Positions 8,082 to 17,929 are shown, counted from the stretch's first letter. The stretch is DNA of 35,912 nt from Nitrosomonadales bacterium (GCA_016218415.1 JACRED010000029.1:1-35912), one strand, 5' to 3'. The notes: generated by a model from the sequence alone, not told the origin. Program-made: numbers and translations.

Positions 8082-8830
8082 ACTGTTTCCGTACCTTTAT
8101 TGCTATCGCATTGTTGTGCGCTGCCGGATGGACGCATGCGGCGGAATTCACCGGCAAAGTCATTGCGGTGCTGGATGGCGACACGTTGATGGTGATGCAG
8201 GGCAGCAACCCGTTGAAGGTGCGCCTGGCCGAAATAGACGCGCCGGAAGTGGGTCACGCAGGGATGGGCGGCAAGCCGCCCAACTCGCAAAAGGCCCAGC
8301 CCTATGGCACGGCAGCGCAGCAGTCGCTGGCTGGCATGGTGATGGGCAAACAGATACAGGTGGCCAGCCGCGCCATCGACGATTACGGGCGTATGGTGGC
8401 GATGGTGAGCATTGCCGGACTTAACGTGAACCACGAACAGGTGCGGCGCGGCATGGCCTGGGAATATTCGCGCTTTCACAACAATCGCGCAGTGCTGGCG
8501 TTGCAGCGCGAGGCGCAGCGGGAAAAACGCGGCCTGTGGGCCGGAGACGAAATCACCGAGCCATCGCAATGGCGAAAATTGCATCCCTCGACATTCGTGG
8601 CCGGCGCAGCTTCCCTGGCAGGCGTATCGCACAATTCGCAGCATACCGATCCGGCCCATCAACCAGACTCTAGGCAGGCTTGCGCCAGGAAGCATTGTTC
8701 GCAGATGACTTCATGCGATGAGGCCAGGGATTACCTGAAACGCTGCGGCGGCAAGACGCTGGATGGCGATGGGGACGGAATGCCGTGCGAGAGTCTGTGC
8801 GTGCCGCAGAAGAAAATCAAAAGCCAATGA
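8078..8830 (+). CDS. Secreted thermonuclease-family protein with C-terminal Excalibur domain (250 aa)
   Basis: The N-terminus is a signal peptide (MNCFRTFIAIALLCAAGWTHAA, cleavage near residue 22), so the protein should act in the periplasm or outside. Residues of about 23-150 form a staphylococcal-nuclease-like (SNase/TNase) OB-fold: VLDGDTLMV, VRLAEIDAPE, YGRMVA, and MAWEYSRF with GLWAGDE after it. The C-terminal 40 residues contain CDEARDYLKRCG and the calcium-type loop DGDGDGMPCE, which marks an Excalibur domain. Between them is a low-complexity linker rich in His, Ser and Gln. AGGAG lies 9 bases before the ATG. A DNA or RNA endonuclease role is inferred from the family; no substrate can be read from the sequence. 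Confidence 0.88.
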   Translation: MNCFRTFIAIALLCAAGWTHAAEFTGKVIAVLDGDTLMVMQGSNPLKVRLAEIDAPEVGHAGMGGKPPNSQKAQPYGTAAQQSLAGMVMGKQIQVASRAIDDYGRMVAMVSIAGLNVNHEQVRRGMAWEYSRFHNNRAVLALQREAQREKRGLWAGDEITEPSQWRKLHPSTFVAGAASLAGVSHNSQHTDPAHQPDSRQACARKHCSQMTSCDEARDYLKRCGGKTLDGDGDGMPCESLCVPQKKIKSQ

Positions 8831-9137
8831 AATGCTGAATGATCATCGCCACTGGCGAAGGCTCGTTCGTTCTGAGTTGGCCGGTTTCATTCATAACTAC
8901 AGCCCCTCAACCTGTAAATCCCAACACATCTCTCCGGCAACTCGGTATTTAAGACTCGATAAATCACCAACTTCAGCACCCTGTTCTGCCTCCCGCAGCC
9001 AATAGCCCGAATATTCGCCATTCCATTACAAACAACTTTAGCTTGTTTGTGCAATTCATTGCTTTTTAAGTGTATTTTATTTCATTAACTTCCTGAGCTA
9101 ACCCTTTGTCCTGTAAAGAAAAATCCTGTTTTTTCGC
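8831..9137. other. Gene-free spacer before the dcw cluster
   Basis: About 300 bases that are clearly more AT-rich than the rest of the window, especially after 9020. No convincing gene is present. A reverse-strand frame is open from 9025 down to a stop at 8897-8899 and reads like a protein tail (for example GYWLREAEQGAEVGDL), but it has no upstream start codon. It may be a gene remnant. A hairpin lies at 9028-9050, listed separately. Confidence 0.6.
9028..9067 (+). terminator. Possible terminator after the pgpA/nuclease operon
   Basis: A perfect 8-bp stem ACAAACAA/TTGTTTGT (9028-9035/9043-9050) with a 7-base loop. A short GCAA/TTGC stem and a TTTTT run at 9063-9067 follow. The stem is AT-rich and the T run is 12 bases away from it, so termination is only a possibility. 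Confidence 0.3.
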
Positions 9138-9166
9138 TTGACCGCAGGGTATTTTTTCAATATAGT
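9138..9166 (+). promoter_or_regulatory. Sigma70-type promoter of the dcw cluster (PmraZ)
   Basis: TTGACC (9138-9143) and TATAGT (9161-9166) are separated by exactly 17 bases, each one or two mismatches from consensus. Transcription would begin near 9172-9174, giving a leader of only about 30 bases before the mraZ ATG. It is the best promoter match in the window and directs the co-oriented genes that follow. Confidence 0.8.
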
Positions 9167-9200
9167 GGGTCTAGGTGGTAAAAAGTGGGTGGGAGTGGGG
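9166..9200 (+). promoter_or_regulatory. MraZ operator: four direct TGGKN boxes at 10-bp spacing
   Basis: TGGGT (9166-9170), TGGTA (9176-9180), TGGGT (9186-9190) and TGGGG (9196-9200) recur at exactly one helical turn. E. coli MraZ is known to bind TGGGN repeats separated by 5 bp upstream of its own gene and to repress the cluster. The second box deviates at one position. The array overlaps the end of the -10 hexamer, fills the whole predicted leader and includes the G-rich bases that would serve as the mraZ ribosome binding site. Confidence 0.85.
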
Positions 9201-9201
9201 A

Positions 9202-9648
9202 ATGTTTCAGGGGGCGACACAACTCAATCTGGATAGCAAGGGCAGGCTCGCAATACCGGCTCGGTATCGCGACATGCTGCTTGCGCATTGCGCGGGCAAT
9301 CTGGTGTTGACCGCCGATGCCGACGGTTGTCTGTTGATGTATCCGCAGCCCGAGTGGCAACCCATCCGCGATAAGCTGCTCAAGCTGTCCGCACTCAATC
9401 CAAAAATCCGTGCCTTGCAACGTCGCCTGATCGGTTATGCCGAAGATGTGGTGATGGACGGTGCCGGGCGCGTGCTGATCTCGCCTACCTTGCGCAGTTA
9501 CGCGGTGCCGGACAAGCGCGTGATGCTGGTCGGGCAGGGCAATAAATTCGAATTGTGGGACGAGGCGAAATGGCAGGCGCAACAGGAGGCCGGTTTGTCG
9601 TTCACGGAGGGCGAGTTGCCGCCTGAGCTGGAGGGTTTCTCGCTGTGA
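9202..9648 (+). CDS. mraZ: Transcriptional regulator MraZ (148 aa)
   Basis: AbrB-like ring-forming DNA-binding protein that autoregulates the dcw operon. It contains two copies of the MraZ/AbrB fold with the DxKGR signature: [15 protein letters not shown] in the first half and [17 protein letters not shown] in the second (GAGR in place of KGR-like residues). Length is typical. The start at 9202 gives [11 protein letters not shown], the usual family N-terminus; an upstream in-frame GTG at 9175 lies inside the operator and is unlikely. The stop overlaps the GTG start of rsmH. Confidence 0.96.
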   Translation: MFQGATQLNLDSKGRLAIPARYRDMLLAHCAGNLVLTADADGCLLMYPQPEWQPIRDKLLKLSALNPKIRALQRRLIGYAEDVVMDGAGRVLISPTLRSYAVPDKRVMLVGQGNKFELWDEAKWQAQQEAGLSFTEGELPPELEGFSL

Positions 9649-10580
9649 GTGAGGGCTTGTCCCACACCACCGTCTTGTTGAATGAAGCTGTAGATGCACT
9701 CGCGATCAAGCCGGATGGCATCTATGTGGACGGCACGTTCGGGCGCGGCGGGCACAGCGGAAAAATACTGGAGCAGCTCGGCGCCAACGGGAAGCTGATC
9801 GCGCTGGATAAGGATCTGGCGGCGGTGGCGGTGGGGAAAGCATGGCGCGATGCGCGTTTCCATATCGTTCATCGCGGTTTCGCGCATTTGGCGGAGGTGC
9901 TGGACGGCTTGGGTGTGGCAAGAGTGGATGGCATCCTGCTGGATTTGGGGGTGTCGTCTCCGCAACTGGATGAGGCGGCGCGCGGTTTCAGTTTTCGTTT
10001 CGATGCGCCGCTGGATATGCGCATGGATGCCAGCAGCGGGATGACCGCTGCGCAGTGGCTGGCGACGGTAGATGAGAGTTTACTTGCGGAGGTGATACGT
10101 GATTACGGCGAAGAACGGTTTGCTAAGCAGATTGCAAGAGCGGTTGTTGCGGCGCGCGCAATCGAACCTGTCCACACCACGCGGCAACTCGTCGAGCTGG
10201 TTGGTAAAGCGGTGCGCACCCGCGAACCAGGGCAGAATCCGGCAACGCGCACCTTTCAGGCTATACGGATTCATCTCAACCAGGAGTTCGAAGAGCTTGC
10301 GCGGGTGCTGCCAGAGTGTGTGACGCGCCTCAAGCCGGGCGGACGTCTGGTGGTGATCAGCTTCCATTCGCTGGAAGATCGTATCGTGAAGCATTTCATG
10401 CGTGATATGGCGGAAGGCGACAAATTGCCGCGCAATGTGCCGATACGCGCCAGCGAGGTGCCGCAGGGCAGGCTGCGTCTGGTCGGCAAGGCGGTGCGGG
10501 CGGGCGAGATCGAGCTGCAAGCCAATCCCCGCGCGCGCAGCGCGGTGATGCGCGTGGCGGAGCGCAGCGATGTTGCGTAG
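9645..10580 (+). CDS. rsmH: 16S rRNA (cytosine-1402-N4)-methyltransferase RsmH (311 aa)
   Basis: SAM-dependent methyltransferase acting on N4 of C1402 in the 30S decoding centre (formerly mraW). The N-terminal [13 protein letters not shown], the SAM-binding [33 protein letters not shown] and the C-terminal [16 protein letters not shown] are present and in the right order. Initiation is at a GTG inside a GTGA overlap with the mraZ stop; GAGG about 10 bases upstream supports it. The 3' end overlaps ftsL by 11 bases. Confidence 0.97.
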   Translation: MSEGLSHTTVLLNEAVDALAIKPDGIYVDGTFGRGGHSGKILEQLGANGKLIALDKDLAAVAVGKAWRDARFHIVHRGFAHLAEVLDGLGVARVDGILLDLGVSSPQLDEAARGFSFRFDAPLDMRMDASSGMTAAQWLATVDESLLAEVIRDYGEERFAKQIARAVVAARAIEPVHTTRQLVELVGKAVRTREPGQNPATRTFQAIRIHLNQEFEELARVLPECVTRLKPGGRLVVISFHSLEDRIVKHFMRDMAEGDKLPRNVPIRASEVPQGRLRLVGKAVRAGEIELQANPRARSAVMRVAERSDVA

Positions 10581-10872
10581 CGGAAACGGATTGAATGCAT
10601 TGCTGCTGGTGGCGGTGGTGGTGTGCGGGCTGAGCGTGGTCACCTCGCAGCACAAGGCGCGCAAGCTGTTCATCGAGTTGCAAAAGGAAAAGGAATCTGC
10701 GCAGCGGATGGAAGTGGAATGGGGGCAGTTGCAGCTGGAGCAAAGCACTTGGGCCACGCCGGGACGCGTGGGTGAAATTGCGGAGCAGAGGCTGCAGATG
10801 CATACGCCCGGAAACGGGCAAGTTCGATTTATCTGGACAGAGCCTGACGGCCAAACAAATAACCAGCCATGA
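10570..10872 (+). CDS. ftsL: Cell division protein FtsL (100 aa)
   Basis: Small bitopic inner-membrane protein. It forms the FtsQLB complex with FtsB and FtsQ and relays activation to FtsW-FtsI. There is a short cytoplasmic N-terminus, one hydrophobic segment at about residues 8-25 ([18 protein letters not shown]), then a charged periplasmic coiled coil ([17 protein letters not shown]...). The sequence is weakly conserved, so identification rests on size, topology and its place between rsmH and ftsI. It overlaps rsmH and shares an ATGA junction with ftsI. Confidence 0.93.
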   Translation: MLRSGNGLNALLLVAVVVCGLSVVTSQHKARKLFIELQKEKESAQRMEVEWGQLQLEQSTWATPGRVGEIAEQRLQMHTPGNGQVRFIWTEPDGQTNNQP

Positions 10873-12599
10873 ATTACGCGGCCAGCGCACATCCAGACAT
10901 TGCGGCGAAATTGCCCGGATGGCGAGCCATCGTGCTGTTTGCGCTGCTGCTGGCCGGATTGGGGGGCTTGCTCGGGCGCGGCGTGTATTTGCAGGGGATA
11001 CACGATGACTTCCTGCAGAAAAAGGGCGATGCGCGCTATGGCCGTGTGATCGAAATCAGCGCGCATCGCGGCATGATCACCGACCGCAATGGCGAACCGT
11101 TGGCGGTGAGCACGCCGGTGGAGTCGGTATGGGCGAGCCCGCCGGATGTGGAAGCCGACCGGCGTCAGGTAAAAAAACTGGCGCAAATACTCGGCATGGA
11201 CGTGGAGGAAGTCAAAAATCGCCTGTTCAACGTTAGCCGCGATTTTGTCTATCTCAAGCGGCAATTGCCGCCCGATCAGGTCGAGCGGGTGGTGAGCCTG
11301 AACATTCCCGGCGTGTTGTTGCAGCGCGAATACCGCCGTTACTATCCCGCCGGCGAGAAGGCTGCGCAGACACTGGGTTTTACCGGGCAGGATGACAACG
11401 GGCAGGAGGGGCTGGAGCTGGCCTTCCAGGGGCGGCTTGCCGGAAAACCCGGCAGCCAGCGTGTCATCAAGGACAGGCGCGGCCATATCGTTGAAGACAT
11501 CGGCAGCCTGCACGCGCCCAAGCACGGCGGCGATGTCACGCTCAGCCTGGACAGCAGGGTGCAATACCTGGCCTATCGCGAACTGAAGAGCGCCGTCGAG
11601 AATCACCACGCCAGGTCGGGCGCGGCTGTGGTGCTGGATGCGCGCAGCGGCGAAGTGCTGGCGCTTGCTAACTATCCCAGTTACAACCCGAACAATCGCG
11701 TCAATGTCAGCAGTCACGCGATGCGCAACCGGGCCGTCGCCGATCTGTTCGAACCCGGATCGACCATGAAGCCTTTCACCGTCGCGACGGCCATCGAGGC
11801 GGGCAAGGTGAGCCCCAATACGCTCATCAATACCGAGAACGGCGTGTTTACCGTGGGCGACAGAAAGATACACGATTCGCATCCGGAATCGATGATGACC
11901 GTGGCGCAGGTCATCCAGAAGTCCAGCAACGTCGGCGCGGCAAAAATTGCCTTGTCGCTGCGATCCGAAGCGCTGTGGCAGAGTTTTTCGGATAGCGGAT
12001 TTGGCGCGCCGACCGGCAGCAACTTTCCCGGCGAGGCCTCCGGCAGGTTGCGCGATGCGAAAACCTGGAGGCCCATCGAACAAGCCACCATGTCGTACGG
12101 ACACGGCATGTCGGTGAATCTGCTGCAATTGGCGCGCGCCTACACCATCTTCGCCAACGACGGCGAGCTGAAGCCGGTTTCGCTGTTGCGGCTGGATGCG
12201 CCGGCGCCGGGTAAAAGAGTATTTTCCAGCCGCACCACGCGCGCGATGCGCGACATGCTAGAGATGGTGGTCAGGGCGGACGGCACAGCCCCGCTGGCGC
12301 AAGTGGCCGGTTATCGCGTGGCGGGAAAAACCGGCACCGCGCACAAACTTGAGAACGGACGTTACGTCGATCGTTATGTCGCTTCTTTTGTCGGATTTGC
12401 ACCGGTGTCGAACCCGCGCCTGGTGGTGGCGGTGATGATAGACGAGCCGAACAACGGCCAGTATTACGGCGGTCTGGTTGCGGCGCCGGTGTTCAGCCGG
12501 GTGACCGATGCAGCGCTGCACGCGCTCAACGTGCCGAACGATGCGCCGCTGGATAATGTGATCGCGCCTTCCGCGAACATTGTGGAGGAGGAAGTGTGA
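10869..12599 (+). CDS. ftsI: Septal peptidoglycan transpeptidase FtsI / PBP3 (576 aa)
   Basis: Class B penicillin-binding protein that cross-links septal peptidoglycan together with the FtsW polymerase. A single N-terminal membrane helix (about residues 18-35) anchors it. A pedestal domain beginning RGMITDRNGEPLAVSTPVESV follows, then the transpeptidase with its three motifs: Ser298-Thr-Met-Lys301 (nucleophile), Ser352-Ser-Asn354, and Lys487-Thr-Gly-Thr490. Length is normal. The stop overlaps the GTG start of murE. Confidence 0.97.
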   Translation: MNYAASAHPDIAAKLPGWRAIVLFALLLAGLGGLLGRGVYLQGIHDDFLQKKGDARYGRVIEISAHRGMITDRNGEPLAVSTPVESVWASPPDVEADRRQVKKLAQILGMDVEEVKNRLFNVSRDFVYLKRQLPPDQVERVVSLNIPGVLLQREYRRYYPAGEKAAQTLGFTGQDDNGQEGLELAFQGRLAGKPGSQRVIKDRRGHIVEDIGSLHAPKHGGDVTLSLDSRVQYLAYRELKSAVENHHARSGAAVVLDARSGEVLALANYPSYNPNNRVNVSSHAMRNRAVADLFEPGSTMKPFTVATAIEAGKVSPNTLINTENGVFTVGDRKIHDSHPESMMTVAQVIQKSSNVGAAKIALSLRSEALWQSFSDSGFGAPTGSNFPGEASGRLRDAKTWRPIEQATMSYGHGMSVNLLQLARAYTIFANDGELKPVSLLRLDAPAPGKRVFSSRTTRAMRDMLEMVVRADGTAPLAQVAGYRVAGKTGTAHKLENGRYVDRYVASFVGFAPVSNPRLVVAVMIDEPNNGQYYGGLVAAPVFSRVTDAALHALNVPNDAPLDNVIAPSANIVEEEV

Positions 12600-14098
12600 A
12601 GTTCCCCTTCGATCAATTGTCGGCCCTGAATGTGAAGATCGCGCGCCTGGTGACGGACAGCCGCGCCGTGCAGCGGGGCGACACCTTTGTCGCCTATCCG
12701 GGCGACAAGGCGGATGGCCGCCAGTTTATCGCCGAAGCGATCGCGCGCGGCGCGAACGCGGTGATCTGGGAAGCGCACGGTTTTTCCTGGAAGGATGACT
12801 GGCGTGTGGCCAATCTCGGCGTGCCCGATTTGCGCCACAAGGCCGGCTGGCTGGCCGATTTTGTCTATGGTGCTCCCTCGGAAAATCTGTGGATGGTGGG
12901 TGTCACCGGAACCAACGGCAAGACATCGACCAGCCACTGGATCGCCCATGCCCTGAATGATGCGGGGAAAAAGTGCGCGCTGATAGGCACGCTGGGTAAC
13001 GGTTTTGCGGGCGAGCTGCAAGCCAGCGCCAACACCACGCCGGACGCGATCCGCGTGCATGGCTTGCTGGATGATTATCTGCGCGACGGCGCGCGGGCTG
13101 TGGCGATGGAGGTTTCGTCCCACGCGCTGGCACAAGGCCGGGTCAACGGGGTGCGATTCGATGTGGCGATGCTCACCAACCTGAGCCGCGATCATCTCGA
13201 TTATCACGGCGATATGCAAAGTTACGCGGCAGCCAAGCGCAGGCTGTTCGACTGGCAGCAGCTCAAATATGCGGTGCTGAATCTCGACGATGCCTATGGG
13301 GCAGAGCTGGCCGGGCAATTGCAGGAGTCGGAGGTCGAAGTGATCGGCTACGGTCTGAGCGATGCCGCACTGCAGCTTGCCGAGAGACTGGGCGCGCGCA
13401 TGGTGTACGGCAATCTGCTGGAGATGAACGGGCAGGGTTTGCGCCTGGAGGTGCATTCCAGCTGGGGCGCGGCGCAACTGGACAGCGGGCTGGTCGGGCG
13501 ATTCAACGCGGAGAATTTGCTGGGAGCATTGGCGGTGCTGCTGGCGAGCGGGACGGGCTTGAGCGATGCGGTGCGTTCCCTGGGCGCCGCAAAGCCGGTT
13601 GCCGGACGCATGCAACGGCTGGGCGGAATGCGGCAGCCGACTGTAATCGTGGATTACGCCCACACGCCGGATGCGCTGGAAAAGGTGCTGCTGGCACTGC
13701 GTGAAGTCAGCGCGGCGACAGGCGGAAAATTGCTGTGCGTGTTCGGTTGCGGGGGCGACCGTGATCGCGGCAAGCGGGCCATGATGGGGCGCATCGCGGA
13801 GAAATTCTCCGATTACTGTTTCGTCACTTCCGATAACCCGCGCAGCGAGGACCCGCGCAGCATCATCGCCGAGATCGTCGGCGGCATGAGCGGAGCAAAA
13901 CATGAAGTCAATGCGGACAGGGCTGCAGCGATCTGTCAGGCGATCAGCCGCGCACGGCAGAGCGACACGGTGCTGATCGCGGGCAAGGGACATGAGGATT
14001 ACCAGGAAATCCGGGGCGTGAAACACCCGTTCAGCGATGTGCTGGTGGCGCAGCAGGCACTTGCACAGGCGCATGGCAAGCCTGGGGGTGACGCATGA
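12596..14098 (+). CDS. murE: UDP-MurNAc-tripeptide (meso-diaminopimelate) ligase MurE (500 aa)
   Basis: Adds the third amino acid to UDP-MurNAc-L-Ala-D-Glu in the cytoplasm. The P-loop is GTNGKTS at 105-111. The DNPR motif at 413-416 is the known marker for enzymes that add meso-diaminopimelate rather than lysine, as expected for a Gram-negative wall. LTNLSRDHLDYHG, VDYAHTPDALEKVL and IAGKGHEDYQ are further family signatures. The gene uses GTG (GTGA overlap with ftsI) and overlaps murF at ATGATG. Confidence 0.97.
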   Translation: MKFPFDQLSALNVKIARLVTDSRAVQRGDTFVAYPGDKADGRQFIAEAIARGANAVIWEAHGFSWKDDWRVANLGVPDLRHKAGWLADFVYGAPSENLWMVGVTGTNGKTSTSHWIAHALNDAGKKCALIGTLGNGFAGELQASANTTPDAIRVHGLLDDYLRDGARAVAMEVSSHALAQGRVNGVRFDVAMLTNLSRDHLDYHGDMQSYAAAKRRLFDWQQLKYAVLNLDDAYGAELAGQLQESEVEVIGYGLSDAALQLAERLGARMVYGNLLEMNGQGLRLEVHSSWGAAQLDSGLVGRFNAENLLGALAVLLASGTGLSDAVRSLGAAKPVAGRMQRLGGMRQPTVIVDYAHTPDALEKVLLALREVSAATGGKLLCVFGCGGDRDRGKRAMMGRIAEKFSDYCFVTSDNPRSEDPRSIIAEIVGGMSGAKHEVNADRAAAICQAISRARQSDTVLIAGKGHEDYQEIRGVKHPFSDVLVAQQALAQAHGKPGGDA

Positions 14099-15471
14099 TG
14101 CTGCTGTCACAAGCCGCGCAGGTGCTGAATGGACGATTGGTCGGGGCGGACGCGCGTTTCCATGCCGTGTCCAGCGACAGCCGAAAAATGGTGCAGGGCG
14201 ATTTGTTTGTCGCGCTGCGCGGGGAAAATTTCGACGGTTACGAATTCGTCGCGCAAGCGGTGCAGGGCGGCGCGGCGGCATCATTGGTGAACGCGGACAG
14301 TTATAAAGAGCATCCCTCGGTCATCGGTACGGGGGCGCCGGTCCTGGTGGTGGCGGACACCCGCCTCGCGCTGGGTCAGCTGGCCGCTTATTGGCGCAAA
14401 CAATTCGACATACCGCTGGTGGCGATCACCGGCAGCAACGGCAAGACGACAGTGAAAGAAATGATCGCCAGCATCCTGCGTGTGGCGTCCGGCAGCGCGG
14501 ATGCCGTGCTCGCCACCCAGGGCAATCTCAACAATGACATCGGCATGCCGCTTACTTTGCTGCAACTGCATGGGGCCCACCGCTATGCCGTGATCGAAAT
14601 GGGCATGAACCATCCGGGCGAGATCGATTATCTGACGCGCATAGCCGAGCCGGATGTTGCGCTGATCAACAACGCCAGCGGCGCGCATCTGGAGGGGCTG
14701 GGTTCGGTGGAGGCGGTCGCGCAGGCCAAGGGGGAAATCTTCGTCGGCTTGAGCGCGCGCGGAACGGCGGTGATCAACGGCGACGATGCGCATGCGCCGC
14801 TGTGGCGCGAGCTTGCGGGAGCGCACCCGTTGCTCGAGTTCGGCCTGAATGCCGATGCGGATGTGAGCGGCACATGGCAGCCGCACGGTGCGGGCTTGCG
14901 GCTGGACGTGACTGCGCCGCAGGGGATGTTCACCGCCGATCTGCAAGTCCCGGGCGAACACAATGCGCGCAATGCGCTGGCGGCGGCAACGGCAGCCTGC
15001 GCGTTGAACATACCGCTGGAAAAGATCGCCGCCGGCCTGGAAAAATTCGGCGGCGTCTCGGGGCGGCTGCAGCGCAAGACGGGGTTGCGCGGAGCTACCC
15101 TGATAGACGACACCTACAACGCGAATCCCGCTTCGATGCGCGCCGCCATCGGCGTGCTGGCGCAGGCTGGAGGCAAGCGCGTGCTGGTGATCGGCGACAT
15201 GGGCGAGCTGGGGGATGACGCGGATGCCTTTCATGCCGAGATCGGCTGCGATGCGCGGAAAGCCGGCATCGAAAAGTTGTATGCATTGGGTGCGATGAGC
15301 CGCAACGCGGTGCGTGAATTTGGCGACGGCGCGCAGCATTTCGAACGTATCGAGGATTTGCTGGCGGCGCTGGAGCGGGAACTGGACGCGAATACCACGG
15401 TGCTGGTAAAGGGCTCGCGATTTATGAAAATGGAACGCGTGGTGCTGTTCTGCGCCACGACAGGGGAATAA
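14095..15471 (+). CDS. murF: UDP-MurNAc-tripeptide D-Ala-D-Ala ligase MurF (458 aa)
   Basis: Adds the D-Ala-D-Ala dipeptide produced by Ddl to complete the cytoplasmic pentapeptide precursor. The ATP-binding P-loop is GSNGKTT at 113-119. [31 protein letters not shown] and [15 protein letters not shown] are characteristic of MurF and separate it from MurE. The N-terminal substrate domain has [22 protein letters not shown]. Two adjacent ATGs (14095 and 14098) are possible starts; the first overlaps the murE stop. Confidence 0.97.
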   Translation: MMLLSQAAQVLNGRLVGADARFHAVSSDSRKMVQGDLFVALRGENFDGYEFVAQAVQGGAAASLVNADSYKEHPSVIGTGAPVLVVADTRLALGQLAAYWRKQFDIPLVAITGSNGKTTVKEMIASILRVASGSADAVLATQGNLNNDIGMPLTLLQLHGAHRYAVIEMGMNHPGEIDYLTRIAEPDVALINNASGAHLEGLGSVEAVAQAKGEIFVGLSARGTAVINGDDAHAPLWRELAGAHPLLEFGLNADADVSGTWQPHGAGLRLDVTAPQGMFTADLQVPGEHNARNALAAATAACALNIPLEKIAAGLEKFGGVSGRLQRKTGLRGATLIDDTYNANPASMRAAIGVLAQAGGKRVLVIGDMGELGDDADAFHAEIGCDARKAGIEKLYALGAMSRNAVREFGDGAQHFERIEDLLAALERELDANTTVLVKGSRFMKMERVVLFCATTGE

Positions 15472-15473
15472 CG

Positions 15474-16559
15474 ATGCTGCTCGCACTCGCACAATGGCTG
15501 GCCCAGGACATCAGGTTCTTCAGCGTGTTCAATTACATCACGCTGCGCGCCGTGCTGGCGGCGATGACTGCGCTGGGGATTTCGTTCATGGTCGGCCCGG
15601 CGATGATACGCAAGCTGACCGCTTACAAGATCGGCCAGTCGGTGCGCAACGACGGGCCGCAAACCCATCTGGTGAAAGCCGGCACGCCGACCATGGGCGG
15701 CGCATTGATCCTGACGTCTATCGCGATCACCACGCTGCTGTGGGGCGATCTGCGCAACCAATATGTGTGGGTGGTGCTGCTGACCACACTGGGCTTCGGC
15801 GCGATCGGATGGGTGGACGACTACCGCAAGGTGGTGCATCGCAATCCCAAGGGCTTGTCGGCCAGGGTCAAGATGTTCTGGCAATCCATCATCGCGATCA
15901 TCGTCGGGATTTATTTGTGGAGAATTTCCAGCCTGCCCGCGCATACCGAGCTGATCGTGCCGTTTCTGAAATTTTTGGTGTTTTCGCTGCCGGCAGTGAT
16001 GTTCGTCGCGCTGACTTATCTGGTCATCGTCGGCACCAGCAATGCGGTGAACCTGACCGACGGCCTGGACGGGCTGGCCATCATGCCGACGGTGATGGTG
16101 AGCAGCGCGCTGGCGATCTTCGCCTATGTGGCGGGTCATGCGGTGTTCTCCAAATATCTCGGCATTCCCTACATCCCCGGCGCGGGCGAGCTGGCGGTGT
16201 TCTGCGGTGCGATCGCCGGAGCCGGACTGGCGTTCCTGTGGTTCAACGCCTATCCCGCCGAAGTGTTCATGGGCGATGTGGGCGCGCTGGCGCTGGGTGC
16301 CGCGCTCGGAACCGTGGCGGTGATCGTGCGCCAGGAACTGGTGCTGTTCATCATGGGCGGCGTGTTCGTGGTCGAGGCGGTGTCGGTGATGATACAGGTG
16401 GCCTCGTTCAAGCTGACCGGCAAGCGCGTGTTCCGCATGGCGCCGCTGCACCATCACTATGAATTGAAGGGCTGGAAGGAGACCCAGGTCGTGGTCCGCT
16501 TTTGGATCATCACGATGCTGCTGGTGCTGCTGGGTTTGGCCACGTTGAAACTGAGATGA
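15474..16559 (+). CDS. mraY: Phospho-MurNAc-pentapeptide transferase MraY (361 aa)
   Basis: Ten-helix inner-membrane enzyme that transfers phospho-MurNAc-pentapeptide from UDP to undecaprenyl phosphate, forming lipid I. Visible motifs are TPTMGG (substrate loop), [13 protein letters not shown] (metal and lipid-phosphate aspartates), [21 protein letters not shown] and the [13 protein letters not shown] histidine loop near the C-terminus. AGGGGA lies just upstream of the ATG. Length equals that of the well-studied orthologues. It ends in an ATGATG overlap with murD. Confidence 0.98.
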   Translation: MLLALAQWLAQDIRFFSVFNYITLRAVLAAMTALGISFMVGPAMIRKLTAYKIGQSVRNDGPQTHLVKAGTPTMGGALILTSIAITTLLWGDLRNQYVWVVLLTTLGFGAIGWVDDYRKVVHRNPKGLSARVKMFWQSIIAIIVGIYLWRISSLPAHTELIVPFLKFLVFSLPAVMFVALTYLVIVGTSNAVNLTDGLDGLAIMPTVMVSSALAIFAYVAGHAVFSKYLGIPYIPGAGELAVFCGAIAGAGLAFLWFNAYPAEVFMGDVGALALGAALGTVAVIVRQELVLFIMGGVFVVEAVSVMIQVASFKLTGKRVFRMAPLHHHYELKGWKETQVVVRFWIITMLLVLLGLATLKLR

Positions 16560-17929
16560 TGCAATTGAAGAACAAATCGGTGCTGGTATTGGGTCTGGGC
16601 GAGACTGGCCTGTCCATGCTGCGCTATCTCAAGACGCAGGGCGCGCGCGTGAGCGTGGCCGATAGCCGCATGGATCCGCCCGGCCTGGATGAGGCAGGAA
16701 AGCTGGTGATCGAGCCGAATATCTATTGCGGACCATTCGACGACGAACCGTTCATCGGTACCGACCTGATCGCCATCAGCCCTGGTGTGCCGCTGCGCGA
16801 TCCGGTCGTGGCGCGTGCCGTGGCGTGCGGGATTCCGGTGGCCGGAGATATCGAGCTGTTCGCGTGGGCGCTGCCGCAACAGGATCGTCCGCGCGTGCTG
16901 GCGATCACCGGCTCCAACGGCAAGACTACCGTCACCAGCATGGTAGAACACCTGTGCAAGGCGGCGGGCAAGGATGCGGTGGCGGCGGGCAATATTTCTC
17001 CCGCAGTGCTGGATGTGCTGGCGGATCGCGGCGATAAACAGCCGGATGTCTGGGTGCTGGAGTTGTCCAGCTTCCAGCTGGAAACTACCTCGACATTGAA
17101 TGCCGATGCCGCGGCGGTGCTGAATGTCAGCGAAGACCATCTGGATCGCTATGCCGGCATGGATGAATATGCCGCCGCCAAGGAGCGCATCTTCAACGGC
17201 GCGGCAGTGCAGGTGCTGAACCGCGACGACGCGCGCAGTATGGCGATGGCTCGCGGGGGATGTGTCCAGGTGACCTTCGGTTTGAGCGCGCCCGAACGCG
17301 CGTGCGACTTTGGCATCGTGCAACACGGGGGCGAAGTCTGGTTGGCGCAGGGTACGCAGCCCTTGCTCAGGGCCGGCGAACTGAAAATCGCCGGTATGCA
17401 CAATGTCGCGAACGCCCTGGCCGCATTGGCATTGTGCAGCGCGATCGATTTGCCCATGCCCGCAATGCTGGCCGCGTTGGGCGGCTTCAACGGCCTTCCG
17501 CACCGCGTCGAGCGCGTGGCGGAGATTGGCGGTGTGGTCTATTACGACGATTCCAAAGGAACCAACGTCGGCGCGACCGTGGCCGCGTTGCAAGGACTGG
17601 GCAGGCACGCAGTGGTCATCCTCGGCGGGGAAGGCAAGGGACAGGATTTTTCGCCGCTCAAACCGGCCGTTGCCAAGCATGCGCGCGGCGTGGTGCTGAT
17701 CGGCCGCGACGCGCGCTTGATCGAGGCCGCGCTGCAGGGTTGCGGCGTACCCATCGCGCATGCTGAAGATATGCAGGATGCGGTGCAACAAGCCGCGAAG
17801 CTTGCGCAACCGGGCGATGCAATCCTGCTGTCGCCGGCCTGCGCCAGCTTCGACATGTTCCGCAATTATGAGCACCGTGCCGGGGAGTTCATCGCGGCGG
17901 TGTGCGGTTTGCGCAAGGAGGGTGCGTAA
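16556..17929 (+). CDS. murD: UDP-MurNAc-L-alanine:D-glutamate ligase MurD (457 aa)
   Basis: Adds D-glutamate to UDP-MurNAc-L-Ala. The N-terminal Rossmann domain starts [19 protein letters not shown]. The ATP P-loop is GSNGKTT at 119-125, followed by [31 protein letters not shown] and the C-terminal [15 protein letters not shown]. Start at 16556 (MMQLKNKSV) overlaps the mraY stop; 16559 is an equally possible ATG one codon later. The open frame extends back to 16502 inside mraY but matches no family N-terminus there. Confidence 0.97.
   Translation: MMQLKNKSVLVLGLGETGLSMLRYLKTQGARVSVADSRMDPPGLDEAGKLVIEPNIYCGPFDDEPFIGTDLIAISPGVPLRDPVVARAVACGIPVAGDIELFAWALPQQDRPRVLAITGSNGKTTVTSMVEHLCKAAGKDAVAAGNISPAVLDVLADRGDKQPDVWVLELSSFQLETTSTLNADAAAVLNVSEDHLDRYAGMDEYAAAKERIFNGAAVQVLNRDDARSMAMARGGCVQVTFGLSAPERACDFGIVQHGGEVWLAQGTQPLLRAGELKIAGMHNVANALAALALCSAIDLPMPAMLAALGGFNGLPHRVERVAEIGGVVYYDDSKGTNVGATVAALQGLGRHAVVILGGEGKGQDFSPLKPAVAKHARGVVLIGRDARLIEAALQGCGVPIAHAEDMQDAVQQAAKLAQPGDAILLSPACASFDMFRNYEHRAGEFIAAVCGLRKEGA

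Noticed and set aside
8763..9005. 80-codon + strand frame over the nuclease 3' end and the following spacer
   Set aside because: It begins inside the nuclease gene in another frame, has no ribosome binding site and no recognisable domain.
10080..12128. Very long reverse-strand open frame (682 codons) opposite rsmH, ftsL and ftsI; similar ones at 2780-4435, 12464-14284 and 19966-21717
   Set aside because: Each mirrors a clearly identified + strand gene, is rich in His, Arg, Gln and Ala as expected from reversed GC-rich codons, spans several gene boundaries and shows no family motif.
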